NCBI GenBank assembly: GCA_949128115.1
Contig: OX421962.1
Location: 61,173,787-61,237,786, forward strand
Direction of reading: 5' to 3'
DNA: 64,000 nt
From: Anaspis maculata
Lineage: Eukaryota; Arthropoda; Insecta; Coleoptera; Scraptiidae
The notes below the pieces were generated by a model that was not told where the DNA came from, did no database searches, and worked only from the letters and a program-made list of their open reading frames with translations. How positions within the stretch are numbered: the first letter of the stretch is position 1; the number at the start of each line of letters is the position of its first letter. This document shows positions 11,999 through 23,836 of this stretch, piece by piece. The position numbers were made by a program, and so were the translations under genes.

Positions 11999-12589
11999 GT
12001 GATATTTCAGCTAAAATTCCTGTACTAATAGCCAAACGCATAATGGGAGATAGGTGGGAAAAAATTAGATGCCCCTACATATTTTTTTCGGCCCTCGATT
12101 TTTTTTATTTTTTTTTAATTCAAATTATTGTTTTACTACTGGTTGAAATCAAGTGAAATTATGCCAATAAGTGATGAATCATTCAAAACAAGTCTCTGGC
12201 AAATTTCAGCCGAATACTTCGACCCGTTTATGAATTATTAATGAAAAACAATAAAAAAAAGTCAAATTTTGAACAGCTGTATCTCGGTTAATATTGAGCC
12301 TACGCAAAAAAATAATATAGAGGTCTTTTTGTGTCTTCTGGACTTCCATAGGCCGTTGTCTACTTCATTCTGGGACACCTGTATAATAGGTATAATACAT
12401 GAATAAAACTTTCAAAATAAAACAATAATTCTCGAAATTGGTGAATTGGAGTGCTATCGCTAATTTCAATTTTTGCATTTTTAATATGTGGTGCTCAGCA
12501 CCACATCTTCGGATTACGTGCGGTGCTCGAGCACATCAGCACCACTATTGTTGCTGACCCTGGCTGAATGTACTTATATGTTGAACCTT
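11999..12589. other. Intergenic repeat-like sequence
   Basis: AT-rich, with 'cattctgggacacctgtata' near 12370, which looks like the end of a mobile element. No gene is recognised. Confidence 0.4.
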
Positions 12590-12880
12590 TGGAAATTTTA
12601 CAAAAGCTGATAATCAGAATAATATTCAATGAAGATTACATGATTGTATCTCCCTGTAGCTCTTTTTGATGAGAGCAGAATTATGGATCTCAGACAGCTT
12701 CTCATCCATCAATTGGCTCTATGACCAGAACAAGTCAAGAAAGCACCAAATAAACATGTCTGGGAGGGAGTGCAGAGCTTTTATATTCACCAGCGGCCAA
12801 GAATTCATTCATCGTCAGATTGATTCGAAAAATTTCTGAGCTGAGTTATGGGGTTCTGCAAACCAAAGTATGTACCTACT
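12590..12880 (+). mobile_element. Non-LTR retrotransposon relic (3' end of reverse transcriptase ORF)
   Basis: Broken translations in two frames (QKLIIRIIFNEDY, then LFDESRIMDLRQLLIHQLAL) look like the region after the reverse transcriptase fingers of jockey-like elements, where a short K-x-x-R-I-I-F-x segment is followed by a LF-x-E-x-x-I-x-x-x-x-Q-L segment. It has frameshifts and stops, and no promoter or poly(A) tail was identified. The assignment rests on pattern only. Confidence 0.45.
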
Positions 12881-13125
12881 ATTATTATTAATTCTAAATT
12901 ATATAATCAAACTTATTTGGTCTTTGGTCCACTGTTTACTTTCGATTTTTATTTTTACGGGAAATTACAAAATTATATAAAATAAATAAACGATAATGTA
13001 AAATGTGTGGAAGGAAAAGGTATGGAACATGAATACATAATACATAATATAACTATCCAAATACCTGACCCATCCATTCTAAGCCTACTCCGCGAATAAT
13101 TTTCGTAGTTCCCCTTATCCTTATA

Positions 13126-13485
13126 CCGAGAGTTCATTAATTAAATGGGTCAAGGGTGCCTGTGAATTCAAAAACGTCTGTCGAAACTAGCGTAATCCTT
13201 TTGTATTAAATTTGTCAAACTTTGACAAGTTACGTCCCATATTATTGATCTCTGATCTGCCGTAAGTTTACGAGAATACTTCAAGTTCGAAAATACTCCT
13301 CGATCATGTAGGTTTTGTGCCCTGCCGTAAAATCACATTTAAAATGTCCCGAAAACGAAAACTGCGACTGGTTTGACAAATTACGATAACCAAAAAATTA
13401 CAGACATCAAATGAACGATGCTAGTTCCGACAGATGTTTTCAAAGTCACAGGCACCCTTGACCCATTTAATTTATGAACGCTCGG
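13126..13485. mobile_element. MITE with about 70-bp terminal inverted repeats and TA flanks
   Basis: The left end is 'ccgagagttcattaattaaa', followed by 'tgggtcaagggtgcctgtga'. The right end is the complement, ending 'gaacgctcgg'. TA dinucleotides at 13124-13125 and 13486-13487 flank it, as expected for Tc1/mariner-type insertion. The interior is non-coding. Confidence 0.8.
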
Positions 13486-13487
13486 TA

Positions 13488-14570
13488 CTTATTGCCCTGT
13501 CATGGAATCGATGCTGCACATTCAACTCCTGCTACGCACTGCTACCGCAGTGCTCCACAGTTGTTGAACCTGCAGGCACGATTTCATTCGAAATTATCAT
13601 CGATGATAATCATACCACTTGTTATATTATCACTGATAATATTTCTTCACAATATGCTAAAATGGAAATTTTTCACTTTACACTTCACTTCTACGGCACT
13701 TTGAAAAATGAAATGAAAGAAGCTGAAGATGACTTCTTTACAGTTTCGAAGAGACAAACTCTGCTCTCAAAGTCCATGCTATAATTACGACCCTGATTAC
13801 ACCAGATACGCAGAAGAAAGCATAACCATTGTTGCATAACACAAGTCACAAGTGGGATACTGTAGGAATCGATATAGACCGACGCGATCATTGATGGCTG
13901 TGATGGGCAGTGAATAGACATGGTCCATAAAAGCATATTCTTTCGATTGACTGATTGTTCGCTGTTTGAATATTTCTTCGAAAACCAGCCAGTAAGCGAT
14001 AAAAAAGGCAACAAAAATCATACAACTATTTTAAGGCAAGGCCACTCATAGTTACTTTGTTCGAAGAAGTGCGCATTCGTCACACTGTCAAAATTAGGAT
14101 AAAATCCACTATTGAGGCACCTGAGAACCCTCTAACCAACTAAGTTGCCACCGATAATGAATTGATAAATCCTCTGCAACCACTAACCCCAGAGGTGAAT
14201 GAACAATAACAATGAAGTTGTCGAGGCACAGCCTTGCCAAAATAGATACGCACTAGTTTTGCACCCGTCTATTTGAGAAAGCTATCTGTCTTCCCCGATT
14301 GCTTCTTCTGATACTTTTTTGATCCATTGGAAGGTCTTTTTCCCAATGCGCACTTCATTGGAGGTTTTTTTTTTTGACTAAACCAAACAGCGATTTTGAA
14401 AACCCTCTGGAATCTAACGGTAACATGACATCTTGCGCAAATTTTGCGTGGATTGAGACAACTGTCGAAACCATTATCTATCTTTTATTTTTGGAAAGGT
14501 AAATTACTAGAGGGGCCAAAGGGAAAATAGCGATAAACTGTTTCAGTCAATCAAAGGAAAACAAACACAA
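13488..14570. other. Intergenic between MITE and gene E
   Basis: Open frames on both strands (for example 13434-13784 plus and 13691-14021 minus) overlap and show no recognisable domain. I see no supported gene. Confidence 0.4.
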
Positions 14571-14644
14571 GTTTTGAATTTTATTATTAAATAGATAAAG
14601 TTAGGCAATAAAATAATAAGTACAGGCTTTAGTATTTTTTTAGC

Positions 14645-17600
14645 TTAATGGTAATGGTCCACGTTTTTACTTCCTGGTTCTTCTTTTCCCAACTTAGAGT
14701 AAGTTCCATCGCCCTTGGCCAGTATGACTTTCCGAATCATACCCTCTGAAGGACTTCTTAGGTCGTAGGCCCAACCGATCTTAGCAAAGAAATTCAATAG
14801 TATTGTGGTCAGATTTGTTGGCGTTCCTAGTTCCGCCGCTTTGTAGTCCCATGGAAAAGTATGGTGGTAGTTGTGCCATCCTTCTCCCAAAGCAAAAACT
14901 GACACTAGTCTGTTCTCGACGGGTTGTATACTTCTGAAAACAGCCATATCATAATATTATTATTATTTAGGTACTCAATTGCAATTGGGGTACCTAAACC
15001 AAACTAGGAGCTGATGGTATAGCAATTATTATTGAAAGAGCAGTCAGAGTGTTTTGTAAATTCAAGGCCGTAGGAAATTGTTCAAATCAGTCGTGTACGG
15101 TTTTCGACCTTTTGCGACATGAACTTTTCTTTGGTAAGCTTTTTGGCCAGCTTAGGATGAAGGGTACGTACCATCGTGACCAAAATAAATAAGAACACTC
15201 AAATTTGTCTGATTTTTCCTGTATATTTTTGACGTCGTCACCAGACACCAGGGAGCTCTTTGATTTGCTCACGATGGTACTTCATGATGGTATCATGTTA
15301 CTTTACTGCACGTTGAGGGCTCTTCAAAAATGTCTATGATTCGGGTACAAAGCCAGCTCATTGTAAAAAATTTAAACATCAACAAAACCCGCGCTGCCAT
15401 CGCTCTGACTTTGTGACAGTTCGGGTGATATTTCGTCAGATCAACTCAAATTCGAGTTAGTTTGCGTATTTTCCGCGGCTTATGTAAACTTGGTGGCACT
15501 GTACCTAGAATAATTGTTTTTAAAGTTGATGTTCACCTGTTAAATGGACGGTTTCCCCAAATATGGGCTGCACTGTTGACGAGCCAAGTCGAGTTTAAAC
15601 ACCACACGTATCTCGCAAGACATGCGATGAACGACCAACCCAGTGTTTCATTGCAAAAGTACCAAGGTATCCAAGTGGGCAGGAAGAAACACCAAAATAT
15701 TTTCAACGGTATGAAGTGCCTGAAAGTAAAAAGAAATTAATAGATAAATATAGAGGAACTTGCCATTCTATCCAATTAGCGTAGGTAAGTAATGGAAATT
15801 ATTATCTCCAAAAATTGGCGCCTCGATTGACGCTACACTCGGCGCTACATATATGGGGTGCTTGGAGGACAGTTAGATTTGGAGCCGGCTCCGGATACCT
15901 ACGTTACCTGAATTGGTCGGGGCCGGATATACGGAGGCACTCCCTATTATTTATTATAATTGAGTATGTAATCTTTCAAGTGCCTACTCGTGAGTACATG
16001 AGTAGTTATTCCGAGAGTTGTCAAGTATGTAGGTAACTAAAAATAGAAAAAAAACACAATTTAGTACCTATTTATGTAGGTAGGTACTGATCTTGATGGT
16101 TTCAAAATAAAGAACTATAATACATATACCTACATTCAATAATTTATTCAATAGTCGTAGGACATTGTCTTTCTTTATACTTAGATCGGTTACTGACCGG
16201 CGTAATATTTTGCTAAAACTGATTTTCCTGTTTGACCACGTAGGGTGGATACAATTTTGCCTTGTTTTATTCATTCACTTTCATAACTGTACTGTGATAG
16301 TTCCGTTCACAAGCCGCAGAAGAGTCGAACTGACTGTTTCGGTACTGAAGGGAACTAAAATTAGGTTTTCCGAGTAGGTATGTCAAATATTTGGGAATCA
16401 TCCTGGATAAAATGCTCACTTGGAACTCTCACCTGAACAAGACAATTTCGAAGTCCACAGCGGCCTTCTGGATACGCCGCAAACTCTTCAGAAGAATTTG
16501 GTGGCTAAAACCAGGTATAATCTATTGGTCGTACATGACGGTTGTCAGACACCCATCATTACGTACGCCTCACCCGTTTGGTGGGATAAAACTAGACAAA
16601 AGACAAGCCAACAGAAGTTGCAGAAACTTCCGAGGCTTGCTTGTCTAGGTATCACAGGAGGTATGTTCACCACTTTTACAGCAGCAGTGGAGGTTTTACT
16701 GTACCTACTTCCACTGCACAAACAAGTAGAAAAAGAAGGACTAGTGAGTGATCTTAGATTAGGACCAAAAAACCTAAGAAGAAGACACTTGAAAGTATTG
16801 AAGTGAATAAGGGAACAGTTTCTCACGAGCCAAATGAAGTGGTCATAAGTGATCGCCAGGAAAGCGCTCGAAGGATGGCCCAGCTGTAGAAAAACAGCAT
16901 GATCTGGCACACAGACTGATTCGTAAGAGGGGAAGGAGCCGGTACAGGCATATATATGACCCGAAGTATAGGGAATCACTGCCTGTAGGAAGGTTTCTTT
17001 TCGCTCTATAAACCAGAATATGGGTAATGGAAAGGTGTGCCCAGGTATGTCTATCCAGACAGTACAAAGGAACAAGAATTTGCTTCCCAGGCGGCTTTAA
17101 GGCACTTGGAGGCCTACGACTGTAAGTTAAAGACCACCTGGAACTTCAAGAAGATCACTCACACAGCTGGCTGAGAGCAACAAACTCACTTTAATGTGGA
17201 TACCTGCTCACCAGGGTATCGAGAGAAATGAAGAGGCGGATGCCCTTGCAAAAAAAGGAGCTCAAACAACATTTATTGGACCGGGGCTCACATGTGGGAT
17301 GTCGCCATCTCTAATAAGGAAAGAAGTCGATAAATGGGAAACAGGCAAAAAAATAACAGGCCAACGACAAGCCAAACAGCTCATTGCGGTCTCTAAAACA
17401 AAGACGCAGCTCATCTTATCGCTCTCCAAGAACAAAATAAGACTACTCACGGGTCTACTCACTGGTCATTGCGGAGTGAGATGGGTTTTCTACAAGAAAT
17501 AGGTGAGGAAGGCAGACGAAACCACCGTGCACTTATTCTACGGAAGCAAAGCACTGGCACAGGACAGACTTACACTGCTGGGAGGTGAGAGGTGACACCG

Positions 17601-20600
17601 CAGATATCAGAGGTAAGTTTCCGAAGGAAATTATCCGATTTAGTGAAGAAGTAGGTTTCCTGGGACAATCAATGAAATCATGGTTACGCACAAAAAATCG
17701 TATAGATTGCAGTGCAGGAATGATCCTCTAAGACCAAATGACCACGTCTAATCTACAATCTACAATGAGGTGTGAATTGTGTGGTGTGATAATATTTTGG
17801 AATCTTGCGTAGAAAACTCAAGTGTGCCGTAATGAAGTCAAGTGCGTCCCTAGGAAAATCTCAAAACACACGTACCAAATTGATCTTTGACCTGATCACG
17901 CCTAATTCGAACAAAGTAATTTATCCTTGACATTCACTGTTCGATTTTAAAAAGGACGCCCTTTTAACCTAACGCAATGACACGAAGGATTAATCTGAAG
18001 TGCCTGCTTGAAGATTCGGATTTGATAATTTGAAAAGCTCTCAACGATGTTCTCATCGGGATCAAAACTTATTGACAAACAACAAGTTCAGAAATATTTT
18101 TGTGTATTGCGTTGAACAGCACGCACAATCCTACATGCAGCCAAACTTTGATATCACGACATTGATTAGTGTAAACACACCTGACTTGATATAACTGATA
18201 TTGCAATTGAAAGTAAAGATGCAAAGGGCAAAAACTATAGGTATTGTCACATCAGTCGACCAGGACCAAATTCTATACAAATCGCTCTGCTCACTATTAT
18301 TATTACAATGTAACAGGCACTTCTTGCAGCAGCTGTTGCAAGACTTGCCGACCTGAGTCAATTGTGGACTTGTCAATCTAATACATCATACTTACTTTTC
18401 AAAGAACACTACCACAGGATCGTTCCACAGATCGCTACAATCCACTTGTTTGCCTTTATTGATCACATCTGGGTGCTTTCGCATCATCAACCAACCCACG
18501 TGGGCAAAGAAGAAGCCTCTATTTGAATTATGCGGATCTGCATCAGTTTCCGTGAACTTGTGATGCACCCTATGGTCCCGTACCCATTCATGAAGTCGAT
18601 TCTGCAATAGATTAATAAATGCCTGTTGAGAAGAGTAACTACCTACCAAAGTACCTAGAACTTATATTACCTATGATTAGAATTGTGATTTAATTTTTGT
18701 ATGTCAGCATTAACATTGTATTAAGTGATTTTTACTGTGCTTTTGCCAGTATTTAGATGTAAAACACCTCTTCAAGGCTCAATGACACTTTGAATAAATT
18801 AATCATAATATTATTATGTCGCATCGATCTTCACAAAAAATCCAAAAAGGTTCAAATATTATAGGAATGCATCGTGTGATCGAACACACCACAACCAAAG
18901 CAAAATCACTGAAGTCGTCACCCGCGTCATCAAGAAGGATTTTGCTGTTGCAGTATGTATACAGGATTTTTTGAGAAGGACCCACCCTAGATTTCTTGCT
19001 GCCAATTTTTTTCCAAAAAAAGCGCTGAAATAGGTCGATTTTTATTTTAAGTGGGACATTTGGGTCACACTTTGTCAAATTTTCATCTTCAACCCCTTCG
19101 CCCCCATCCTACCCTACTTTAAAATTTCAAATAGTATTACCTATGTTGTGAAACATCAAATTAAAGGTAATAAAATTCTCTTTCTGTCAAATATACTTTG
19201 AATTCTTTTAAACTACCCCAAACCCTTCTCAAAATTTTTTCATTGTCAGATGAAGGTAAGTTTATATGTATAAGTAATATCAACTGCCGATCCTTGAAAA
19301 ATAGATAATCCAGCGAAAACAGGTCGATTTTTATTTGGAGGGAGACATCGAGGGAGACATCTAAGACGCATATTGCCAAATTTTCATCTCCAACCCCTTT
19401 GCTTCCCTATTAAGGGAATTTTTGGAAAGGGTTGAAGGGAGGTTCAGAAAACTTGAAATTATTTTTTACAGAAAGAGAATATTACTACCTTCAGTCTGAT
19501 GTATCACAAGGTAAATGTTGATATTTGAAATTTTAAAGTAGGGTAGGGTTGGGGCGAAGGGAGTGGAAATAAAAATCTGGCGATACGTGTCTTAGATGCA
19601 GGGATGGCACGGAATAAAACCAACTCGTAAAACCCACCAGGTTTTTGACACAAAAGCCCACCTTGGATTTTTATCAAAAACCCACGCAAAAACCCACACA
19701 AAAACCTACACAAAAAACCCACACGAAAACCCACACAAAAATCCTTATGAAATGTAGAACAGCTAGAACAGCGGAACACAAACATTTAGAAATCAAAGAA
19801 CATTTGATCAGAAGGCTGGACAACAAAAATTATATCATGTAGATACAGTTGGGAGCGAAATTATTCATACGGCACCGCTGGGAAGTTGGCTGAATGTTCA
19901 GAAATGTTAGCTGCTTGGCTTGGATCGTTCTTGAATGCCAGTTTTGATCACGATAAATCTCAATCAAAACTGGCATTCAAGAACAATCCAAGCAGCTAAT
20001 ATTTCTGAAATCCAGCCGACTTCTATTTTCCAAGAATCGGGAGTTAATAGTGGAAAAGCTTTCTTAATTATTATTGAGAGATATTTGAGAAGGGTTGTGG
20101 GGTCTTTTGAAAAAAATTAAAATATGTTTGATAGAAAGAGAATTTTTTTACCTTCAATTTGATGTATCACAACATAGGTAGTGCTATTTGAAATTCTTGA
20201 GTAGGGTAGGGTGGGGGCGAAGAGGTTGAAGATGAAAATTTGAAAATGTGTGCCCTAGACGTCCCCCTCAAAATGAGAGAATTGACTTGTTTCGGCGTTT
20301 TTCTGGGAAAAAAATTGGCAGCGAGAAATCTGGGGTGAGTTATTCTTTTAAAAAAATCACCTACTTTTTTTGGTGAAAATGATATTTGGCGTAAAAATCT
20401 TGAAATATTTATTAGATACACGTACTTGACCAGCTATGGAGTAGCAAATGGCTAATAATATCCGTAATGGGAGTTTCGCTTTGTAGGTTCTGTGACACCA
20501 CAGCCTGTGTGCTCCACCTGTCACGCCGAATCCCGACAGCAATCCAAAACAGATTTCTGGAAAAAACTCTTGAAAATTAATATCATTCCATCTTAGGAGA

Positions 20601-21457
20601 AAAATTCCTATTAGTCTAGTCCAGGACAGTTCTAAAATGTGGTGGACATTTTTTATATGAGTGCGGCTCTGGCGAAAATTTAGTTTTTCGTAGTGGAGTC
20701 GTGAACAAAAACTTGGACACCTGTTCCGTCGTCTGCCCAGAAGCCGTGGGCTTTAGTCTTTACCCACGAAAGATGAGACCTTCTGGCTTGTCAATAAGTC
20801 GAGATGATTTGGTATTGTTGAAAAAGCACACGTCGTCAACTATCAATACGGCGCCGGCGGGTTTTTCAGTTCGCACCGGAAGTTAACGCACAGGACTGTA
20901 TTATCTATGATTTGTCATTAATTTATTCATTGCTGCACGATTTTTTGACTATCAAAAGCTTATAGCTTTATATCAATAATGTTCACTTCCACAATATAAA
21001 GTTATCAAGCGTTCCTGGACTATCTACCTATCAGGATATTAGAATACTTACCAGTAAGCAACGTCCAGGGACGTGTAAGATATGGAAATGTGATGAAGCC
21101 CGCCAGAGCTATCCCATGGACTATGGCTATTGAAATTATGTTGATCCATTTTAAGGGGGTCGGTGTGGGACCGAATAAGTAGTTATGGTATATTTCTTTG
21201 TGATGAGTTTTTTCTTGCGATTGTGCTGCCGCGTTTATTTTCGAATTTTCTTTTTGTTCTGCATAAGGTTTTTCTCCTGGGAGTTCCAATTGTTTCTGAG
21301 GTATGTCTTCTGCTTCGTCTTGTCGTTCATATTTAATTTTTTCTTTGAGTAATCTTCCATCTTTTAATAATTCACTGGAATGTTTGGCTTTAATCACTTC
21401 GCTTGACGAAGAAACGGTCTCCAACTGGTTGGTTACGAGAGTTATCGATGGTGGCAT
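14645..21457 (-). CDS. Acyl-CoA desaturase E, divergent five-exon gene
   Basis: The exons are complement(21052..21457), (20426..20556), (18396..18601), (15537..15719) and (14645..14933). All join in frame through GT-AG sites to 404 residues, stop TAA. Histidine box 1 is HRLWCH (152-157), box 2 HRVHH (189-193), NSAAH (296-300), box 3 HNYHH (329-333); all putative iron ligands of the family are present, so it is probably functional. Residues 1-95 form a polar, Lys/Glu-rich extension longer than in A-D. The first coding intron is at the same codon and phase 1 as the only coding intron of A-D; the other three (phases 0, 2, 2) are absent there. Introns 2 and 3 are swollen by mobile elements. AATAAA is at complement(14580..14585). 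The promoter was not identified. Confidence 0.92.
15720..18395 (-). other. Intron 3 of gene E (2676 bp)
   Basis: GT-AG intron between the exon ending in FFE (first two bases of the Lys codon) and the exon starting HFIPLK. It contains a plus-strand non-LTR retrotransposon relic (16380-17760), opposite to the gene. The remaining sequence shows nothing recognisable. Confidence 0.85.
16380..17760 (+). mobile_element. Jockey-like non-LTR retrotransposon relic (RT thumb plus RNase H)
   Basis: Translations give YLGIILDKMLTWNSHLNK followed, after a frameshift near 16550, by ITYASPVWW, typical of the segment after the polymerase domain of jockey/I-type elements. From 17194 comes WIPAHQGIERNEEADALAKK, the C-terminal signature of a retrotransposon RNase H domain (H and the NExAD acidic residue visible). 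The polymerase catalytic region is missing or degraded and the frames are broken, so it is dead. It lies antisense in intron 3 of gene E. Confidence 0.85.
19675..19742. repeat. Minisatellite, about 12-bp unit (caaaaacccaca)
   Basis: Five to six imperfect tandem copies. They produce a repetitive QKPTQKPT open frame that is not a gene. Confidence 0.9.
19881..20022. repeat. Near-perfect hairpin repeat inside FB3
   Basis: The left arm holds 'cttgaatgccagttttgat' and the right arm 'atcaaaactggcattcaag', with 'gctgcttgg' and 'ccaagcagc' outside them. The arms are about 60 bp with a loop of about 14 bp. It is probably a small palindromic transposon remnant. Confidence 0.85.
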
Positions 21458-21464
21458 CTCGCAT
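21390..21464 (-). other. Overlapping upstream ORF at the start of gene E
   Basis: An ATG starting at 21464 lies seven bases before the gene E ATG and is out of frame with it. It reads 24 codons to a TAA at 21390-21392, overlapping the main reading frame. If the transcript includes this position, it could reduce initiation at the main ATG. Whether the 5' leader is spliced here is not known. Confidence 0.55.
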
Positions 21465-21997
21465 GGATTGAACCTTCAAAGAGATTCAAATTAAATAATA
21501 ATATATATACAATAGGAGTATACCTGCAAGCATTTAGAATGGGCTACTTGCCCAAATTTTTTTTATTGGCTTAATCGAAAGTATGGGCAAAAATATTGTA
21601 CCCGTATTTTTTCTTTTTCCTAAATTCCCAAAATTGCGGCCGTAGTGTCTGTTTGAAAAATATATTTGTGACGTCACAAATATACTAAAAACTAAACAAA
21701 CAGCACTGTTGGGTTGAAAACTCAAAAAACAGTTAGAGTGGCTTAACAATATTTGAAAGATACAGACAGAAAAATTTCACTAAAGATTCCCGACTTTTAC
21801 CAACCTTTTGAAAAAAAAAATCGAAAAAAATATCTTTTTAATCAATGGATATATTTTCCGGAAATTTTCAGAAAATACTATTTATTACTCTTGTTGATGA
21901 TTGAAGGTGTTTCCAGTCAAATCTGTTTCATTGGCAAGTACCCCATTGACCACATCCCCATTATGCATATGGGTATGTATTTCCGAGGTGTTTTTTT

Positions 21998-22565
21998 TAA
22001 AGGCTTTCTAATGCGACTAAAAAAGTTATTGACGGGAATCGGTTTTATTTTATTTTTTTCGTCAAGTAGAAACTCCTCCAAAAAGAAAATGTACGGGCAT
22101 TGCTATCAAATTTTGAAAATCTCCAAAAAAAAAAATTGAAATTTTTGACTTTGATTTTTGAAAATTCAAAAACTAGATAGCATCGACAATGCACCTTTTC
22201 TCAATAAAGTCGCATGCCAAATTTGAACTTTCTATTTTTAAAAAAAAGATACCAAAAATGATTTGTGCTAATTCACTTTTTCATGTCTACGAGAAATCCG
22301 AGAAGAAATCATTTTCAGTACCTTTTTTTTGGAAATAGAAAGTTCAAATTTGACATGCGACTTTCTTGAGAAAAGTTGTATTGTCGATGCTATCTAGTTT
22401 TTGAATTTTCAAAAATCAAAATCAAAACTTTTCAAATTTTTTTCGAGATTTTCAAAATTTTATAGCATTACATTTACATCTTCTTTTTGGAGAAGTTTGA
22501 CGAAAAAAATTAAATAAAACCGATTCCCGCCAACAACTTTTTTAGTCGTATCAGAAACCCCTTAA
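21998..22565. mobile_element. piggyBac-like palindromic element FB4
   Basis: Left terminus aggctttctaatgcgactaa and right terminus the complement of ggggtttctgatacgac, flanked by TTAA on both sides ('ttttaa' left, 'cttaat' right), the duplication typical of piggyBac transposons. Arms of about 280 bp meet near 22285. A related element is split around 58523-60992. It lies about 0.5 kb upstream of gene E. No transposase. Confidence 0.75.
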
Positions 22566-23209
22566 TTATGAATTAGAGCCTGCGAGCACAGCTTCATTCC
22601 CCTGCATTCGGCCTAGGCTTAGCCTGCCCTAATTCACAATATGAAAAAAAACACCGGGTCCCGGTATATTGGGTGTACCCCAATGTACACATGACTGGCC
22701 CAAATTTTTCTACAAGGGACATGAAAACAATTATTTTTGGATGTTGTATTATCACCTTGAATTATGAAAGCACCAAGGTGGCAAGAAGCCTAAAGAAGTG
22801 GAGGACCTAAAACACACATTTATATCAGCTTGCATTTCTAAATCGCCTTAGCAAAGTGGTGAACACATTTCGAAAGAAAGTAAATGGAAAACTCTGGGGG
22901 ATTCAGACAGAGCAGCGGATTTTCCCTTTGAATCTGAAATAGTTCTGCTTGGAGCAGACCACTAACAAACTGTAGATATCATCGGCATCCATGTGCCAGG
23001 TCACTCGCAGATCTGAACGAACTGGACAGGAGGTCCCTCAACAAGTCCACTGTCTCATCAAGCGACGAAATAAGTGGTAATGTTTTTCTAATCTTAGTTT
23101 AACTCTAACTTGTTACAGAGTCTATGCAAATAATTCATTGCTGGAAATGGAACAGAGTACCAAGTACCGAGCAATGTATATTAAATATCTATTCGTACTA
23201 TATTCTATC
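22566..23209. other. Intergenic between FB4 and the B duplication arm
   Basis: Nothing coding is recognised. Contains short palindromes near 22600-22680. Confidence 0.45.
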
Positions 23210-23414
23210 CAATCCACCCATGGAACCAAGAAAATGTGTTCTGTAGAAGTCACGCAGAGATTGAAAAATCAAAATAACCAATGCAGTATCTGAACAAACT
23301 TGGCAGATAATGTATGGAAATGATCCACTGAACTGCGGACCCAAGACGCCGGTGAATCCAGACCTAGGAAACCTACTTCAGAATTAATCTTTGTATTCAG
23401 CCTGTGTAATTCAC

Positions 23415-23836
23415 AAAGTGGTTCCACTTTTTTAATCTAATCATAACATCATCGCTATCGACTATTAGGGTACTTCTCTCTTTTCCGTTTCAATAAATAT
23501 GTCACTGTTTTCAAATAATATTCAGTTTACTGCTAGTTAGTTTACCTAAAGAACGTACATACGTGCTCAAATTTCAACCGCTATCAAAACGAATTGCATC
23601 TAGCACTTTTTTTTTTTGATTGTTGCTAAACATAAGTGAACAATTTTGAATTTCTTCACTCCAGTTAAAAGTGAGTACCTACTTACAATACGTACAGCTA
23701 CAGATGTGCAAAATAAATTATAAATATACCTATATATTTCAATGTTCAGCAATCAATGTAAATGTCTGGACTTGAGGACATAATCCGTTACTTTTCACTA
23801 ATTATTATAAGTAAAACACTTTTATAATAATTGCAG
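23415..23836 (+). promoter_or_regulatory. Promoter, untranslated exon and 5' intron of desaturase B
   Basis: Dyad AAAGTGGTTCCACTTT at 23415-23430, TATA-like AATAAATAT at 23492-23500, TCAGT initiator with its A at 23524. The untranslated exon is about 23524-23670, the donor gtgagt is at 23671 and the acceptor ttgcag ends at 23836 against the ATG. Layout as in A and D. Confidence 0.78.

Larger units (their letters stand above)
18962..20361. mobile_element. Foldback element FB3, interrupted by other repeats
   Basis: It starts 'caggattttttgagaagg' after TA and ends '...aaaaaatcacc' before TA. Each arm contains the module 'ccccttcgcccccatcctac' and 'tgatgtatcacaa' that is seen four times in FB9 (59049-60034), so the two are one family. 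The arms are split: left modules 18962-19435, right modules 19440-19600 and 20040-20361. Between the right modules lie a minisatellite (19675-19742) and a separate hairpin repeat (19881-20022), which look like later insertions. Confidence 0.8.
18602..20425 (-). other. Intron 2 of gene E (1824 bp)
   Basis: GT-AG, phase 0. Most of it is the foldback element FB3 (18962-20361), whose right end lies about 64 bp from the 5' splice site of exon 2. Confidence 0.85.

Noticed and set aside
13691..14021. Overlapping minus-strand open frames with a hydrophobic start as a small membrane protein
   Set aside because: No conserved motif, overlapping alternative frames on both strands, no splice or promoter evidence.
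19645..19842. QKPT-repeat protein
   Set aside because: Arises from a 12-bp minisatellite inserted in a foldback element in an intron.
14645..21457. Gene E as a set of broken desaturase fragments (pseudogene)
   Set aside because: All five exons have proper GT-AG borders with matching phases and join without stop or frameshift, keeping every histidine box.
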